The notes: a model not told the origin generated them from the letters alone. 64,000 bases of DNA from Profundibacterium mesophilum KAUST100406-0324 (GCF_009835145.1 NZ_APKE01000013.1:1-64000); one strand, 5' to 3'. Counted from the first letter of the stretch, positions 18,343-27,702 are shown. Numbers and translations are program-made.

Positions 18343-18407
18343 GATACCCGGCATCGGCGAAAAGGAAAGCCCGGAAATTGCGCCGGCAGGCCAAGGCGGA
18401 GCCCGCC

Positions 18408-18445
18408 CCGCCCACGCATCCCGCCCACGCTCCCGCCCACGCATC
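18408..18445 (+). repeat. three tandem copies of a 12-13 bp unit
   Basis: CCGCCCACGCATC, CCGCCCACGCTC and CCGCCCACGCATC lie head to tail in the divergent leuA/SDR promoter region. This is probably a slippage-prone minisatellite; a triple regulator-binding site is the other option. Confidence 0.6.
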
Positions 18446-18537
18446 CCGGACCCGGCCCGCGACGCATGGTCGACGGGGTCGGCATGGCCCGCGACGCGCA
18501 TGTTGACCGCACCGCGCGGGCCGCTAGCTCGCATGTC

Positions 18538-19257
18538 ATGGAACATGACAAGAAACTGGCGCTCGTGACGGGCGCGGCCGGTGTGATCGGGCGGGGAATC
18601 GTCGCCCATCTCCTGGCCAATGGATGGCGGGTGGCCGCGCTCGACCGCGACGCTGCCGCCCTGGCGGAGCTTCCTTCGGATCCGCATATGCATACGGTCA
18701 CGGCCGATATCCGCGACGAGGGCGCGGTCGAGCAGGCCGTGGCGCAGGCGGCCGGGGACGGCGCGCTGCATCTGCTGGTCAACAATGCCGGCATCAGCGA
18801 TCCGCAAAGCGGGCCGCTCGACACGCTGCCGGCGGCGCAGTGGCAGCGCTGGATCGACACGAACCTGACCGGCGCGATGCTGATGAGCCGCGCCTGCACC
18901 GGGGCGCTGCGGCGTGCAGGCGGGGCAATCGTCAACGTCACCTCCACCCGCGCGGCGATGTCCGAGCCCGACTGCGAGGCCTACGCGGCCGCGAAGGGCG
19001 GGCTCGTGGCGCTGACCCATGCGATGGCGATCAGCCTGGGACCGGATGTGCGCGTCAACGCGGTGGCGCCCGGCTGGATCGCGGCGCGGGACAGCGATCT
19101 GCGGGGCGTGGATCATGAACAGCATCCCGTCGGCCGCGTCGGGCGCGCCGAGGATGTCGCCGAAGCGGTGCTTTACCTGGCGCAGGCCGGGTTCGTCACC
19201 GGGCAGGAGCTGACCGTCGATGGCGGCATGACGCGCAAGATGATCTATGCGCATTGA
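18538..19257 (+). CDS. SDR family oxidoreductase
   Basis: Classical short-chain dehydrogenase/reductase of 239 aa. Cofactor motif TGAAGVIGRG at 11-20, NNAG at about 82-85, catalytic Ser136, Tyr149 and Lys153 (YAAAK), and the C-terminal GQELTVDGGMTRKM typical of the family. Asp37 after the second strand (AALDRD) suggests NAD rather than NADP preference. Substrate cannot be read; the nearest annotated styles are 3-oxoacyl-ACP reductase or sugar/alcohol dehydrogenase. The start is the second of two close ATGs after the divergent leuA promoter region. A second SDR follows after 21 bases. Confidence 0.8.
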   Translation: MEHDKKLALVTGAAGVIGRGIVAHLLANGWRVAALDRDAAALAELPSDPHMHTVTADIRDEGAVEQAVAQAAGDGALHLLVNNAGISDPQSGPLDTLPAAQWQRWIDTNLTGAMLMSRACTGALRRAGGAIVNVTSTRAAMSEPDCEAYAAAKGGLVALTHAMAISLGPDVRVNAVAPGWIAARDSDLRGVDHEQHPVGRVGRAEDVAEAVLYLAQAGFVTGQELTVDGGMTRKMIYAH

Positions 19258-19278
19258 TCCGGTCCGGGGCGGCTCGGG

Positions 19279-19968
19279 ATGAGTGCCGGGGCGCCCCGCG
19301 CGCTGGTCATCGGTGCCTCGGGGGGCATCGGCGCGGCGCTGGCGAACGCTCTGGCCGATCCCGCCGGGGGCGCGGGAAGCCGCTTCGAGGTCACGCGCCT
19401 CTCGCGGCGCGAGGACGGGTTCGAGATCACCGATCCCCGAAGCGTTTCGCGGCACCTGAATGCGCTGGAGGGGCCATATGCGGCGATCTTCATCGCCACG
19501 GGCCGCCTTGCCGCCACGGGAGCCCGGCCCGAGAAATCACTCGGCGCGATCGACGCCGATGCCATGACCGCGCTCTTCGCGGTCAATGCCGTCGGCCCGG
19601 CCTTGGTGCTGGCACGCCTCGCGCCGCTGCTCCCGCGAAGCGAGCGCGCCGTCATCGGTGTTCTCTCGGCGCGGGTCGGCTCGATCGGGGATAACAGGTT
19701 GGGCGGCTGGCATTCCTACAGGGCCTCCAAGGCGGCCCTGAACCAGGTGATCCGCGGGGCCGCGATCGAGCTGCGCCGCCAGCGCCCCGGCGCGATACTC
19801 GCCGCCCTGCATCCCGGCACGGTCGAGACATCGTTCACGGCCGATTACACCCGCGACAAGCTCGCTCCCGAGGAGGCCGCGCGCCGTCTGCTGGCAGTCT
19901 GCGCAGGCTTGCGGCCCGAGCAGACGGGCGGCTTCTTCGACCACCGCGGTGAAGTGGTGCCCTGGTAG
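19279..19968 (+). CDS. SDR family NAD(P)-dependent oxidoreductase (CsgA/C-factor type)
   Basis: A 229-aa SDR with the degenerate cofactor motif GASGGIGAA (12-20), Ser130, Tyr147 and Lys151 (YRASK). The long TGRLAATGARPEKSL stretch after strand 4 and the ending GVETSF-like HPGTVETSFT fit the CsgA-like subgroup. The reaction is unknown. It is very probably co-transcribed with the preceding SDR gene (21-base gap). Convergent with the ABM gene at 20090. Confidence 0.75.
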   Translation: MSAGAPRALVIGASGGIGAALANALADPAGGAGSRFEVTRLSRREDGFEITDPRSVSRHLNALEGPYAAIFIATGRLAATGARPEKSLGAIDADAMTALFAVNAVGPALVLARLAPLLPRSERAVIGVLSARVGSIGDNRLGGWHSYRASKAALNQVIRGAAIELRRQRPGAILAALHPGTVETSFTADYTRDKLAPEEAARRLLAVCAGLRPEQTGGFFDHRGEVVPW

Positions 19969-20042
19969 CGAGGCCGGGGCGGTTCTGGTGCGAATGGGCC
20001 TGGAAGGGGTCCCGGAGCCCGAAGGCTCAAGGGCGCGCGCAC

Positions 20043-20069
20043 GGGCGGAGCGGCGGGGATATTCCGCCC
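20043..20069. terminator. stem-loop between convergent SDR and ABM genes
   Basis: GGGCGGA and TCCGCCC form a 7-bp GC-rich stem with a 13-base loop between two converging genes. No T-tract follows, so this is only a weak terminator candidate. Confidence 0.3.
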
Positions 20070-20089
20070 CCGCCCGGCGGCCGCTTCGC

Positions 20090-20437
20090 TCAGCCCTCGT
20101 GCGCGGCGCGGCTGTCGGCCGGAGCCTGCGCCCGGTCGTTCTTGCCGTAATCGCGCAGCACATGGGCCACGCGCAGTCGGTAATCGGCGAAGACATCGCC
20201 GCGCCCGCGCGCTTGTGCCCCGCGATGCGCATCGAGCGCACGCCAGTGGTCGACCGCCGCCTCGTCCTCGAAGAAGGAGATCGACAGAAGCTTGCCCGGG
20301 GTCGTCAGGCTCTCGAAGCGCTCGACGGAGATGAATCCCTCGATCTCCTCGACCATGGGCCGCATCACGGCGGCGATATCGAGATAGTCCTCGCGTTTGC
20401 CCGGTGCCGGGACCACCTCGAAGATGATCGCGATCAC
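20090..20437 (-). CDS. antibiotic biosynthesis monooxygenase (ABM) domain protein
   Basis: A 115-aa single-domain ferredoxin-like alpha+beta barrel protein. Visible features are MIAIIFEVVPAPGKREDYL at the start, the VEEIEGFISVERFES segment and LLSISFFEDEAAVDHWR, which match stand-alone ABM proteins related to heme- or quinol-acting monooxygenases. Reaction unknown. Its ATG overlaps the MORN-protein stop as ATGA, so it is translationally coupled to that gene. Confidence 0.7.
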   Translation of the reverse strand: MIAIIFEVVPAPGKREDYLDIAAVMRPMVEEIEGFISVERFESLTTPGKLLSISFFEDEAAVDHWRALDAHRGAQARGRGDVFADYRLRVAHVLRDYGKNDRAQAPADSRAAHEG

Positions 20438-22032
20438 TGCCCGGTGCCTTCGGGGGTTCCATCCCCCGCCGCGCCCTCTTGCGGGGGCGCCTCCGGCGTC
20501 AGGAGCACGCCGGGCGCGTCCGTCTCCTCCGCCGCTCCGGCTTCCTCGGCATCACCGCCATTCGCCGCCGCGCCGCCGGTTTCGCCATCGGCTTCCCCGG
20601 CATTTCCGCCGGCCTCGGTATCCGCGTCGTCCTGCGGACGGGTCAGCGCGCCATCGCTCCACTCGCCCGACGCCTCCTCGCCGCTGGCATAGCGGATCGT
20701 GCCTTCGCCCTGGCGCTTCCCGGCGACGAAATTCCCCTCATAGACATCGCCATTGGCATAGGTCGCCACGCCGCGCCCGTGGATCTCGCCATCCTGCCAC
20801 TCGCCGACATAGCCGAAGCCATCGGCCATCGTGATCTCGCCGCGCCCCGAGCGCACACCGTTCTCGAACCCGCCCTCGTAGACCGATCCGTCCGCATAGG
20901 TCGCCACGCCCTCGCCGTGACGCTGCCCCTCGCGCCAATCCCCGACATAGCTGTAGCCGTCGGGATAGCGCATCGTGCCCTGGCCGTGATTCTGGGCGTT
21001 CTTGAACCCGCCCTCGTAGCTCATCCCGTTGGCATAGGTGGCGCGGCCCTCTCCCTCGATCACCCCGAGCACCCACTGGCCCTCGTAGGTGTTGCCGTCC
21101 GGATAGGTGATCTTGCCACGGCCATCCGCGAGATCGTCCTTGAACGTTCCCTCGTAGACCGAGCCGTCGGGATAGGTGACGGTGCCCGTGCCCTCGATGC
21201 GGCCGGCCACCCAATCGCCCGTATAGCTGTAGCCATCGGTTCCGGTGAAGGTGCCGGTGCCCTCGCGGCGATCGTCCACGAAGCCGCCCTCGTAGATGTC
21301 ACCATTGGCATAGGTCACGCGTCCCTCGCCCTGGCGTTCGCCGGCTTCCAGCGCGCCCTCGTAGATATCGCCGTTGGGCTGGGTCAGGGTGCCGGTGCCG
21401 GTGATCTCGCCATCGGACCAGTCGCCCTCGTAGACAAGGCCGTCCGGCATCTCGAGCCGGCCGCGCCCCGAACGCTTGCCATCCACCAGCGCACCTTCGT
21501 AGATCGCGCCGTCGGGATAGGTGATGGTGCCGGTGCCCTCCTTGGCGCCGTTCACCCATTCGCCGTCATAGACATAGCCGCCGGGGCTCTCCATCCGGCC
21601 CAGCCCGTGATGCAACGCGTTGCGAAAGCCGCCCTCGTAGCGCACGCCATTGGCATAGAGCGCGACGCCCTCGCCATTGATCTTGCCGTCGGACCAGTCG
21701 CCCTCGTAGGTGCCGCCATCGGCGAAGGTGATCTTGCCCAGCCCCTCGGGCTTGCCCTTCGCGAACTCCCCCTCGTAGATCGAGCCATTGGGAAAGCGGG
21801 CCGTGCCGGTGCCGCGGATCTCGCCTTCCACCCACTCGCCGACATATTCGTATCCGTTCGGAAGTCTGTAGGTGCCGCGCCCGTGCTGCTTGCCGTCCTT
21901 GAAGGTGCCCTCGTAGACGCCGCCATCCTCGTATTGCTTGGTGACGACCTCGCCTTCCGCCTGCGCCAATGCGCTGCCTGCCGCCAGGCTGGCCACGACA
22001 ACGGCGCCGATCAGGTTGCTTGGCTGATGCAC
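20434..22032 (-). CDS. secreted protein with 18 MORN repeats
   Basis: A 532-aa protein with a signal peptide (cleavage after SALA, residue 23) followed by 18 consecutive 23-residue MORN repeats of the form Y-E-G-x-[FW]-x-x-G-x-x-x-G-x-G, from about 38 to 450, and a Gly/Ala/Glu-rich acidic tail. The residue at the fifth position alternates F and W through the array, apart from L in repeats 7 and 9 and one slip at repeats 9-10, suggesting growth by two-repeat units. MORN proteins often bind membranes or act as scaffolds; a bacterial periplasmic role here is unknown. The downstream ABM gene is coupled. Confidence 0.8.
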   Translation of the reverse strand: MHQPSNLIGAVVVASLAAGSALAQAEGEVVTKQYEDGGVYEGTFKDGKQHGRGTYRLPNGYEYVGEWVEGEIRGTGTARFPNGSIYEGEFAKGKPEGLGKITFADGGTYEGDWSDGKINGEGVALYANGVRYEGGFRNALHHGLGRMESPGGYVYDGEWVNGAKEGTGTITYPDGAIYEGALVDGKRSGRGRLEMPDGLVYEGDWSDGEITGTGTLTQPNGDIYEGALEAGERQGEGRVTYANGDIYEGGFVDDRREGTGTFTGTDGYSYTGDWVAGRIEGTGTVTYPDGSVYEGTFKDDLADGRGKITYPDGNTYEGQWVLGVIEGEGRATYANGMSYEGGFKNAQNHGQGTMRYPDGYSYVGDWREGQRHGEGVATYADGSVYEGGFENGVRSGRGEITMADGFGYVGEWQDGEIHGRGVATYANGDVYEGNFVAGKRQGEGTIRYASGEEASGEWSDGALTRPQDDADTEAGGNAGEADGETGGAAANGGDAEEAGAAEETDAPGVLLTPEAPPQEGAAGDGTPEGTGQ

Positions 22033-22200
22033 GACTTGCTCCCATCCCGCTTGAAAGCGGTATTTTTACAGGTATCTGGTTCAGCGCAAACCTAACCACG
22101 GCCCCGGCGGCCCGCAACGCTTTTCGCCCCGCGCGGGGCGCGGCGCGCTTTTCATCGCCGGGGCTTGTGCTAAGCCGGGTCCAACCGCAAAGGAGCCGTG

Positions 22201-23856
22201 ATGACCGCCCGTTTCCGACTGACCCTCGCCCAGATCAATCCGACCGTCGGCGACCTTGATGGCAACGCCGCCCTGGCCCGCGAGGCGCATGGCGCGGCGC
22301 GCGAAGCGGGTGCCGACATGCTGGCGCTGCCGGAGATGTTCATCACCGGCTACCAGGTGCAGGACATGGTGCAAAAGCCGGCTTTCACCACCGCCGCAAT
22401 GGATGCCATCGAGCGGTTGGCGCGCGATTGCGCCGATGGGCCGGCGATCGGGATCGGGGGGCCTTACGCCTACGGAACCGAGCTTTACAACGCCTACTGG
22501 ATCCTCGAGGGAGGCGCGGTGAAGGCGCGTGTGCTGAAACACTGGCTGCCCAATTACAATGTCTTCGACGAAAAGCGGATCTTCTCCGCCGGACCGCTCA
22601 GCGGGCCCTACAGCGTCGGCCCGCTGCGCATCGGCACCCCGATCTGCGAGGATGCCTGGCACGAGGACGTGGCCGAGACCCTCGCCGAGAGCGGCGCGCA
22701 AATGCTCCTCGTGCCCAACGGCTCGCCATATTTCCGCGGCAAATTCGACATCCGCATGAGCCACATGGTCGCCCGGACCGTCGAGACCGGCCTGCCGCTC
22801 GTCTATCTCAACATGACCGGCGGGCAGGACGACCAGGTCTTCGATGGTGGCAGCTTCGTGCTCAACCCGCACGGCGCCCTCGCCATGCAGCTGCCGCTTT
22901 TCGAGGACACGGTCGCACATGTCGATTTCGAGGAGAGCCCCGAGGGCTGGCAGGCGGTGCCGGGCGAGAGGGCGGTCTTCCCCGATGTCTGGGAGCAGGA
23001 TTACCGGGTGATGGTCACGGCGCTGCGCGACTATTGTGTCAAGAGCGGGTTCGAGCGGGTTCTGCTGGGAATGTCCGGCGGGGTGGACAGCGCGCTCGTG
23101 GCGGCCATCGCGGCCGATGCGCTGGGACCGTCCAATGTACGCTGCGTGATGTTGCCATCCGAGTTTACCTCGCAAAGTTCGCTCGATCATGCTGCCGAGG
23201 CCGCGCGGGCGCTGGGCTGCCATATCGACAATTTGCCGATCGAGGGGCCGCGCGCGGCGATCACCGAGGCACTGGCGCCGCTCTTCGAAGGGCATCCCGA
23301 GGGGCTTGCCGAGGAGAACGTGCAAAGCCGTCTGCGCGGGCTCCTCCTGATGGCCCTGTCCAACAAGTTCGGCGAGATGCTCCTGACCACCGGCAACAAG
23401 TCCGAGGTCGCGGTCGGGTATGCGACGATCTACGGCGACATGGCGGGGGGCTACAACCCGATCAAGGATCTCTACAAGACCCGCGTCTTCGAGACCTGCC
23501 GCTGGCGCAATGCCAATCACCGCGACTGGATGAAGGGCCCGGGGGGCGAGGTGATCCCCGCCGCGATCATCGACAAGCCGCCCTCGGCGGAATTGCGTGC
23601 CGATCAGAAGGACGAGGACAGCCTGCCGCCCTACGCGGTGCTCGACGCGGTGCTCGAGGCGCTGATCGACCGGGAGGAAAGCGTGGCCGAACTGATCGCA
23701 GCGGGCCATGACCCCGACATGCTGCGCAAGGTCGAGCATCTGATCCTGAGCAGCGAGTACAAGCGGTTCCAGTCGGCCCCCGGCGCGCGGCTGACCCCGC
23801 GGGCCTTCTGGCTCGACCGCCGCTACCCGATCGTCAACCGCTGGCGCGAGAGCTAG
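22201..23856 (+). CDS. nadE: glutamine-dependent NAD+ synthetase
   Basis: Converts nicotinate adenine dinucleotide to NAD+ using glutamine and ATP. The 551-aa protein fuses an N-terminal nitrilase-type glutaminase (catalytic Glu45 in LPEMFITG, Lys113 in KHWLPNY, Cys149 in TPICEDAWH) to a C-terminal N-type ATP pyrophosphatase synthetase with MSGGVDSALV and TGNKSEVAVGY. The ATG at 22201 is preferred to the GTG three bases earlier because AGGAG at 22191-22195 then has normal spacing. Monocistronic, diverging from the MORN gene. Confidence 0.95.
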   Translation: MTARFRLTLAQINPTVGDLDGNAALAREAHGAAREAGADMLALPEMFITGYQVQDMVQKPAFTTAAMDAIERLARDCADGPAIGIGGPYAYGTELYNAYWILEGGAVKARVLKHWLPNYNVFDEKRIFSAGPLSGPYSVGPLRIGTPICEDAWHEDVAETLAESGAQMLLVPNGSPYFRGKFDIRMSHMVARTVETGLPLVYLNMTGGQDDQVFDGGSFVLNPHGALAMQLPLFEDTVAHVDFEESPEGWQAVPGERAVFPDVWEQDYRVMVTALRDYCVKSGFERVLLGMSGGVDSALVAAIAADALGPSNVRCVMLPSEFTSQSSLDHAAEAARALGCHIDNLPIEGPRAAITEALAPLFEGHPEGLAEENVQSRLRGLLLMALSNKFGEMLLTTGNKSEVAVGYATIYGDMAGGYNPIKDLYKTRVFETCRWRNANHRDWMKGPGGEVIPAAIIDKPPSAELRADQKDEDSLPPYAVLDAVLEALIDREESVAELIAAGHDPDMLRKVEHLILSSEYKRFQSAPGARLTPRAFWLDRRYPIVNRWRES

Positions 23857-23917
23857 GGCAGGCTCCGAGGAGAGCCGCGCCGCGCCCGCCCAGCCGCCAA
23901 TTCGGCGCCCGTCATGC

Positions 23918-25051
23918 TCAGGGCCGCAGCGTTCCCGGCAGTCCCAGCCTGACACGGCCGCCGCGCCCCGGCGCGGCCGGCTCGATCACGAGATAGCCGC
24001 CGCGCGCCTCCAGCAGCCGCGCCACGGCCGCGAGGCCGAACCTGCGCCCCGAACCCGTCTGCTCGTCCGGCTCGCCGGCGCCGCCGGTGCCGGGCGGCGG
24101 CGCGGGCCGATCGTCCGGCGCGAAGCCGGGGCCGTCATCCTCGACCCTCAGCTCGATGCGCCGGGGCAGGCTCGAAAGATCGCAGGTGAGCGCGATCCGC
24201 ACATGCGTGCGCGAGAAGCGCAGCGCGTTGTCGAGCAGGTTGTGCAGGGCGCGGCGCAGCAGCACGGGGTCGGTCTCCACGCGGGCGGTCGGCCATTTGA
24301 CGGTCCTGCGCCCACCGGGATCGAGCTGCAGCAGCAGATCGCGGCACAGGGGATCGAGATCGACGATCTCCGGGGGCGTCTGCCCCAGGTCGAGCGCGTC
24401 GATCCGGTCCATGATCGCGTCGATCTCGTCGAGGCCCTTGCGCGCGGCCGATCCGCACAGGCCGAGCATCGTCGCGGGATCGGGGGCCGTGACCGCCGGC
24501 GTTTCGGCAAGCCTCGCGAGGGAGACGATATTGGCGAGCGGGCTGCGCAGATCATGGGCGGCCAGCCCCGTCAGATCGCGCAGCTCGGCATTGAGGCCCG
24601 CAAGGCGGCTGATCTGGGCGGCATCGCCGAGGGCACGGTGCCGGTAATCGGTAAGCTCGGCCAATACGGCCGTCAGGCGCGGGCGGTTATCTGGCGTTCG
24701 AGGCATCTCGCGCAGCTGAACCTTCCACCAGGATTCGCGCCCGCCGATCGCCATCGTCTCCTCGAAGGCATGAACGCCGCCCTGCGCGGCGCACCGGCCC
24801 AGCTGCATCGCGAGCGCGGCCGCAAGGCGCGGCGCGAAGGCATCCTCGAGCGGAAGGTTCCAGACCTCGCTTGCCTCGCGCCCGCAGATGCGGCGCCAGA
24901 CATCGTTGAGATGCAGGACCCTGAAGGCGCCGGGCGCGGTCTGCTCGATCAGCGCGGCGGGGGGGGCGAGGGCGTCGAGCGCCGCGCGCATGGCATCCAG
25001 TGCCGCGGCATCCCCGGCCATCCGGTCTGCAGGTTCGCGTATCTCGCGCAT
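23918..25051 (-). CDS. PAS-containing sensor histidine kinase
   Basis: A 377-aa soluble kinase with no membrane span. An N-terminal PAS-like domain (about 20-140; HLNDVWRRICGRE, EETMAIGG) precedes a HisKA dimerisation domain with phospho-acceptor His166 in AAHDLRSPLANI and a HATPase_c domain with N-box LHNLLDNALRFS, G1 DDGPGF and G2 SGRRFGLAAV. No response regulator gene is next to it, so it is an orphan kinase and its signal is unknown. It converges with nadE. Confidence 0.8.
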   Translation of the reverse strand: MREIREPADRMAGDAAALDAMRAALDALAPPAALIEQTAPGAFRVLHLNDVWRRICGREASEVWNLPLEDAFAPRLAAALAMQLGRCAAQGGVHAFEETMAIGGRESWWKVQLREMPRTPDNRPRLTAVLAELTDYRHRALGDAAQISRLAGLNAELRDLTGLAAHDLRSPLANIVSLARLAETPAVTAPDPATMLGLCGSAARKGLDEIDAIMDRIDALDLGQTPPEIVDLDPLCRDLLLQLDPGGRRTVKWPTARVETDPVLLRRALHNLLDNALRFSRTHVRIALTCDLSSLPRRIELRVEDDGPGFAPDDRPAPPPGTGGAGEPDEQTGSGRRFGLAAVARLLEARGGYLVIEPAAPGRGGRVRLGLPGTLRP

Positions 25052-25185
25052 CGATTTCTCCCATGCGGTCCGGGGGAGGGGCGTAGCAGGACGGCCCGCC
25101 GCGGCGGCGCGCTTGCGCCGACACGCGCACCATCGCCCGATGATGTGGCCAAACCGTTAAGCGGCGCGCCCCGCCCGGCGCGGCG

Positions 25186-25596
25186 TCAGGTCCACCATTC
25201 GTCGATGCGGGCGATCTGCGCGTCGCTCCAGCCGAAATGATGGGCCAGCTCATGCACCAGCACATGCGCGACGAGCGCCTTGAGCGTGACATCCCCGCGT
25301 GCGGCCCATTCGTCGAGTATGGGCCGGCGAAAGAGCCAGATCGCATCCGGCCGCAGGGGCTGCTCGCTCACCGATTTCTCGGTCAGCGGGATCCCGTCAT
25401 AAAGGCCGGTCAGCTCGAACGCGTCGTCGATCTCCATCTCGGCGAGCATCTGCTCGTCGGCGAAATCCTCGATCCTGAGCGCGACCGCGCGGGCGGCCTT
25501 GGCGAAGGGCCCCGGCAGATCCTCGATCGCGGCGCGGGCGAGGGCGGCGATATCCTCGCAGGAGGGCGCCACGCGGTCATGATGGTCCGGGCTCAT
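25186..25596 (-). CDS. small zincin-like metallopeptidase family protein
   Basis: A 136-aa protein with an HELAHH zinc motif (His115, Glu116, His119) close to the C-terminus and the following GWSD, as in the DUF1025/possible zinc metallo-peptidase family. The N-terminal part (about 40-100) holds YDGIPL, LRPDAIWLFRRPIL, typical of the family. Substrate and activity are unverified. It diverges from gltX, sharing a 110-base gap. Confidence 0.8.
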   Translation of the reverse strand: MSPDHHDRVAPSCEDIAALARAAIEDLPGPFAKAARAVALRIEDFADEQMLAEMEIDDAFELTGLYDGIPLTEKSVSEQPLRPDAIWLFRRPILDEWAARGDVTLKALVAHVLVHELAHHFGWSDAQIARIDEWWT

Positions 25597-25707
25597 ATCC
25601 GCCTTCTAGCGCGCGGTGCATGCCTCTGGCCAGAGCGATCGGCGCGGGTGGATTCTGGACAAAGGGGCGCGCCTCTGGGACAAGCGGCGCGCAACAGGAG
25701 ACATTCC

Positions 25708-27027
25708 ATGACCGTCACGCGTTTCGCCCCGTCCCCCACCGGGTTCATCCATATCGGCAACCTGCGCACCGCGCTGTTCAACTGGCTGATCGCGCGCAAG
25801 GCGGGGGGCACTTTCATCCTGCGTCTCGACGACACCGATCCCGAGCGCTCCACGCAGGAATATGCCGACGCGATCCAGGAGGATCTCGAATGGCTGGGTC
25901 TGACATGGGACCGGATCGAGCGGCAGTCCGAGCGGCTGGGCCGCTACGAGGCGGCGGCCGAACGGCTGCGCGAGGCCGGGCGGTTCTACGAGGCGTTCGA
26001 GACGCCGACCGAGCTTGACCTGAAGCGCAAGAAGCAGCTGAACATGGGGCGGCCGCCGGTCTATGACCGGGCGGCGCTGAAGCTCGACGAAGCCGAACGC
26101 GCGGCCCTGCGCGCCGAGCGCTCCGGTCACTGGCGCTTCAAGCTCGATCACGAAAGGATCGAATGGCAGGACGGGATCCTGGGCCAGATGTCGATCGACG
26201 CGGCCTCGGTCTCCGATCCGGTCCTGATCCGCGGCGACGGACAGGTGCTCTACACGATCGCCTCCGTGGTCGACGATACCGAGATGGGCGTGACCCATGT
26301 CGTGCGCGGCTCGGACCATGTGACCAACACTGCCACGCAGATCCAGATCATCGAGGCGCTGGGCGGTTCGGTGCCCAGCTTCGCGCATCACTCGCTGCTG
26401 ACCGGGCCGCAGGGCGAGGCGCTCTCGAAACGCCTCGGCACGCTGAGCCTGCGCGATCTGCGCAAGGATGGGATCGAGCCGATGGCGCTGCTGAGCCTGA
26501 TGGCGCGACTCGGCTCCTCGCAGCCCGTGGAGCTGCGCAGCTCGCTCGACGAGCTGATCGAGGGTTTCGACATCTCGCAATTCGGCGCGGCACCGACGAA
26601 GTTCGATCCCGCCGATCTGCGCCCGCTCAGCGCGCGGGTGCTCGCCGCGCGCCCCTTCGCGCAGATGCGCGAGACGATCCTTGGGCTGGGCGTGCCGGAG
26701 CAGAAGGCGGAACTCTTCTGGGACGTGACGCGCGAGAACATCAGCCAGGTTTCCGATCTGGAGGGCTGGTGGGCGCTCTTTCGCGACGGAACCCCCGCCG
26801 CGGTTGCGCCGGAGGATGCGGATTTCGTGGCCGAGGCGCTGCCGCTTCTTGGCGAGCCGCCCTATGATGACGGCACCTGGGCCGCCTGGACGCAAGCCGC
26901 GCGCGAGGCGACGGGGCGCAAGGGCAAGCAGCTCTTCATGCCGCTGCGCAAGGCCGTCACCGGCCGCGAGCAGGGGCCGGACATGGCCAAGGTGATGCCG
27001 CTGCTCTCGCACAAGCCCGCGATCTAG
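25708..27027 (+). CDS. gltX: glutamyl-tRNA synthetase (short form)
   Basis: Class I aminoacyl-tRNA synthetase that charges tRNA-Glu. The HIGH motif is HIGN (FAPSPTGFIHIGN near 6-18) and the KMSKS equivalent is ALSKR. At 439 aa it is shorter than the common 460-480 form. Many alphaproteobacteria carry two GluRS genes, so this may be the paralogue, and tRNA preference (Glu or Gln-misacylating) cannot be decided. CAGGAG at 25695-25700 supports the ATG. It ends in a 4-base stop overlap (CTAG) with the convergent gamma-glutamylcyclotransferase-like gene. Confidence 0.92.
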   Translation: MTVTRFAPSPTGFIHIGNLRTALFNWLIARKAGGTFILRLDDTDPERSTQEYADAIQEDLEWLGLTWDRIERQSERLGRYEAAAERLREAGRFYEAFETPTELDLKRKKQLNMGRPPVYDRAALKLDEAERAALRAERSGHWRFKLDHERIEWQDGILGQMSIDAASVSDPVLIRGDGQVLYTIASVVDDTEMGVTHVVRGSDHVTNTATQIQIIEALGGSVPSFAHHSLLTGPQGEALSKRLGTLSLRDLRKDGIEPMALLSLMARLGSSQPVELRSSLDELIEGFDISQFGAAPTKFDPADLRPLSARVLAARPFAQMRETILGLGVPEQKAELFWDVTRENISQVSDLEGWWALFRDGTPAAVAPEDADFVAEALPLLGEPPYDDGTWAAWTQAAREATGRKGKQLFMPLRKAVTGREQGPDMAKVMPLLSHKPAI

Positions 27028-27623
27028 GCACCGGAAATACCGGGCGCCGCGCCGTCCGGGTCCGGCGCCATCCGCCGGACCGCGAGCCGGTCGAGCCAGT
27101 CATCGACGAAGGCGCGCTCGGCGGCGCTGAGCGTCTGCGCGCGGGGGTAGAGCGGTTGCGCGCGGTCGTCGAGGATGGGTGCATCCCAGCCATCGGTGCT
27201 GCGGAAGAAGCGCGCCGCCCCCTCCGGCCCGAACTCCGCGAGGTAGCCCTGCACCACGACGTCGAGATAGCTCAGAAGGACGGGATGGGTACGGTCCGGG
27301 GCCCGGTGCTTGCCGGGCGGAATGGTATAGAGCTCGACGGCGAGCGGCTGGCCGGCACCATGCGCGATCTGCGTCACGGGAACCCGGTCATAGGCCCGCT
27401 CGCGGTGATCGAGCGCCCGCCAATCGGCGCCTGGCACCGCGGCGATCAGTCCCTCGATGCTGCTGCCGGGGCTGGGCACGGCGGTCAGGTAGGCCACGGG
27501 GCGCAGATCGGTGTGGCGCCAGACGCGCCGCCAGCCGTCGAGCCGCGCGGTGATCGCGGCGCTGTGCCCATGGGTGCGGCGGTTCACCAAGCTGCCGTAG
27601 CCGAAGAAGAACGGATGGTCCAT
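27024..27623 (-). CDS. gamma-glutamylcyclotransferase family protein
   Basis: A 199-aa protein with the family hallmark YGSL (residues 9-12, FFFGYGSLVNRR) and a conserved acidic residue in DHRERAYDRV, the proposed catalytic base position. Members release 5-oxoproline from gamma-glutamyl compounds, but many bacterial ones are uncharacterised. The ATG at 27623 is the family start; the longer frame adds unrelated residues. Stop codon interlocks with gltX stop on the other strand. Confidence 0.75.
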   Translation of the reverse strand: MDHPFFFGYGSLVNRRTHGHSAAITARLDGWRRVWRHTDLRPVAYLTAVPSPGSSIEGLIAAVPGADWRALDHRERAYDRVPVTQIAHGAGQPLAVELYTIPPGKHRAPDRTHPVLLSYLDVVVQGYLAEFGPEGAARFFRSTDGWDAPILDDRAQPLYPRAQTLSAAERAFVDDWLDRLAVRRMAPDPDGAAPGISGA

Positions 27624-27702
27624 CGGGCGATCTAGGCGGGTATGGCGCGAACGCGCAAGCCGCTTGCGAAAGGGCGGCGGCTTCTGCATAACTCCGAGGG
27701 TC

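Noticed and set aside
20479-22095. 538-codon plus-strand frame with a repeat pattern
   Set aside because: The periodicity is the mirror of the MORN repeats on the other strand, not an independent gene.
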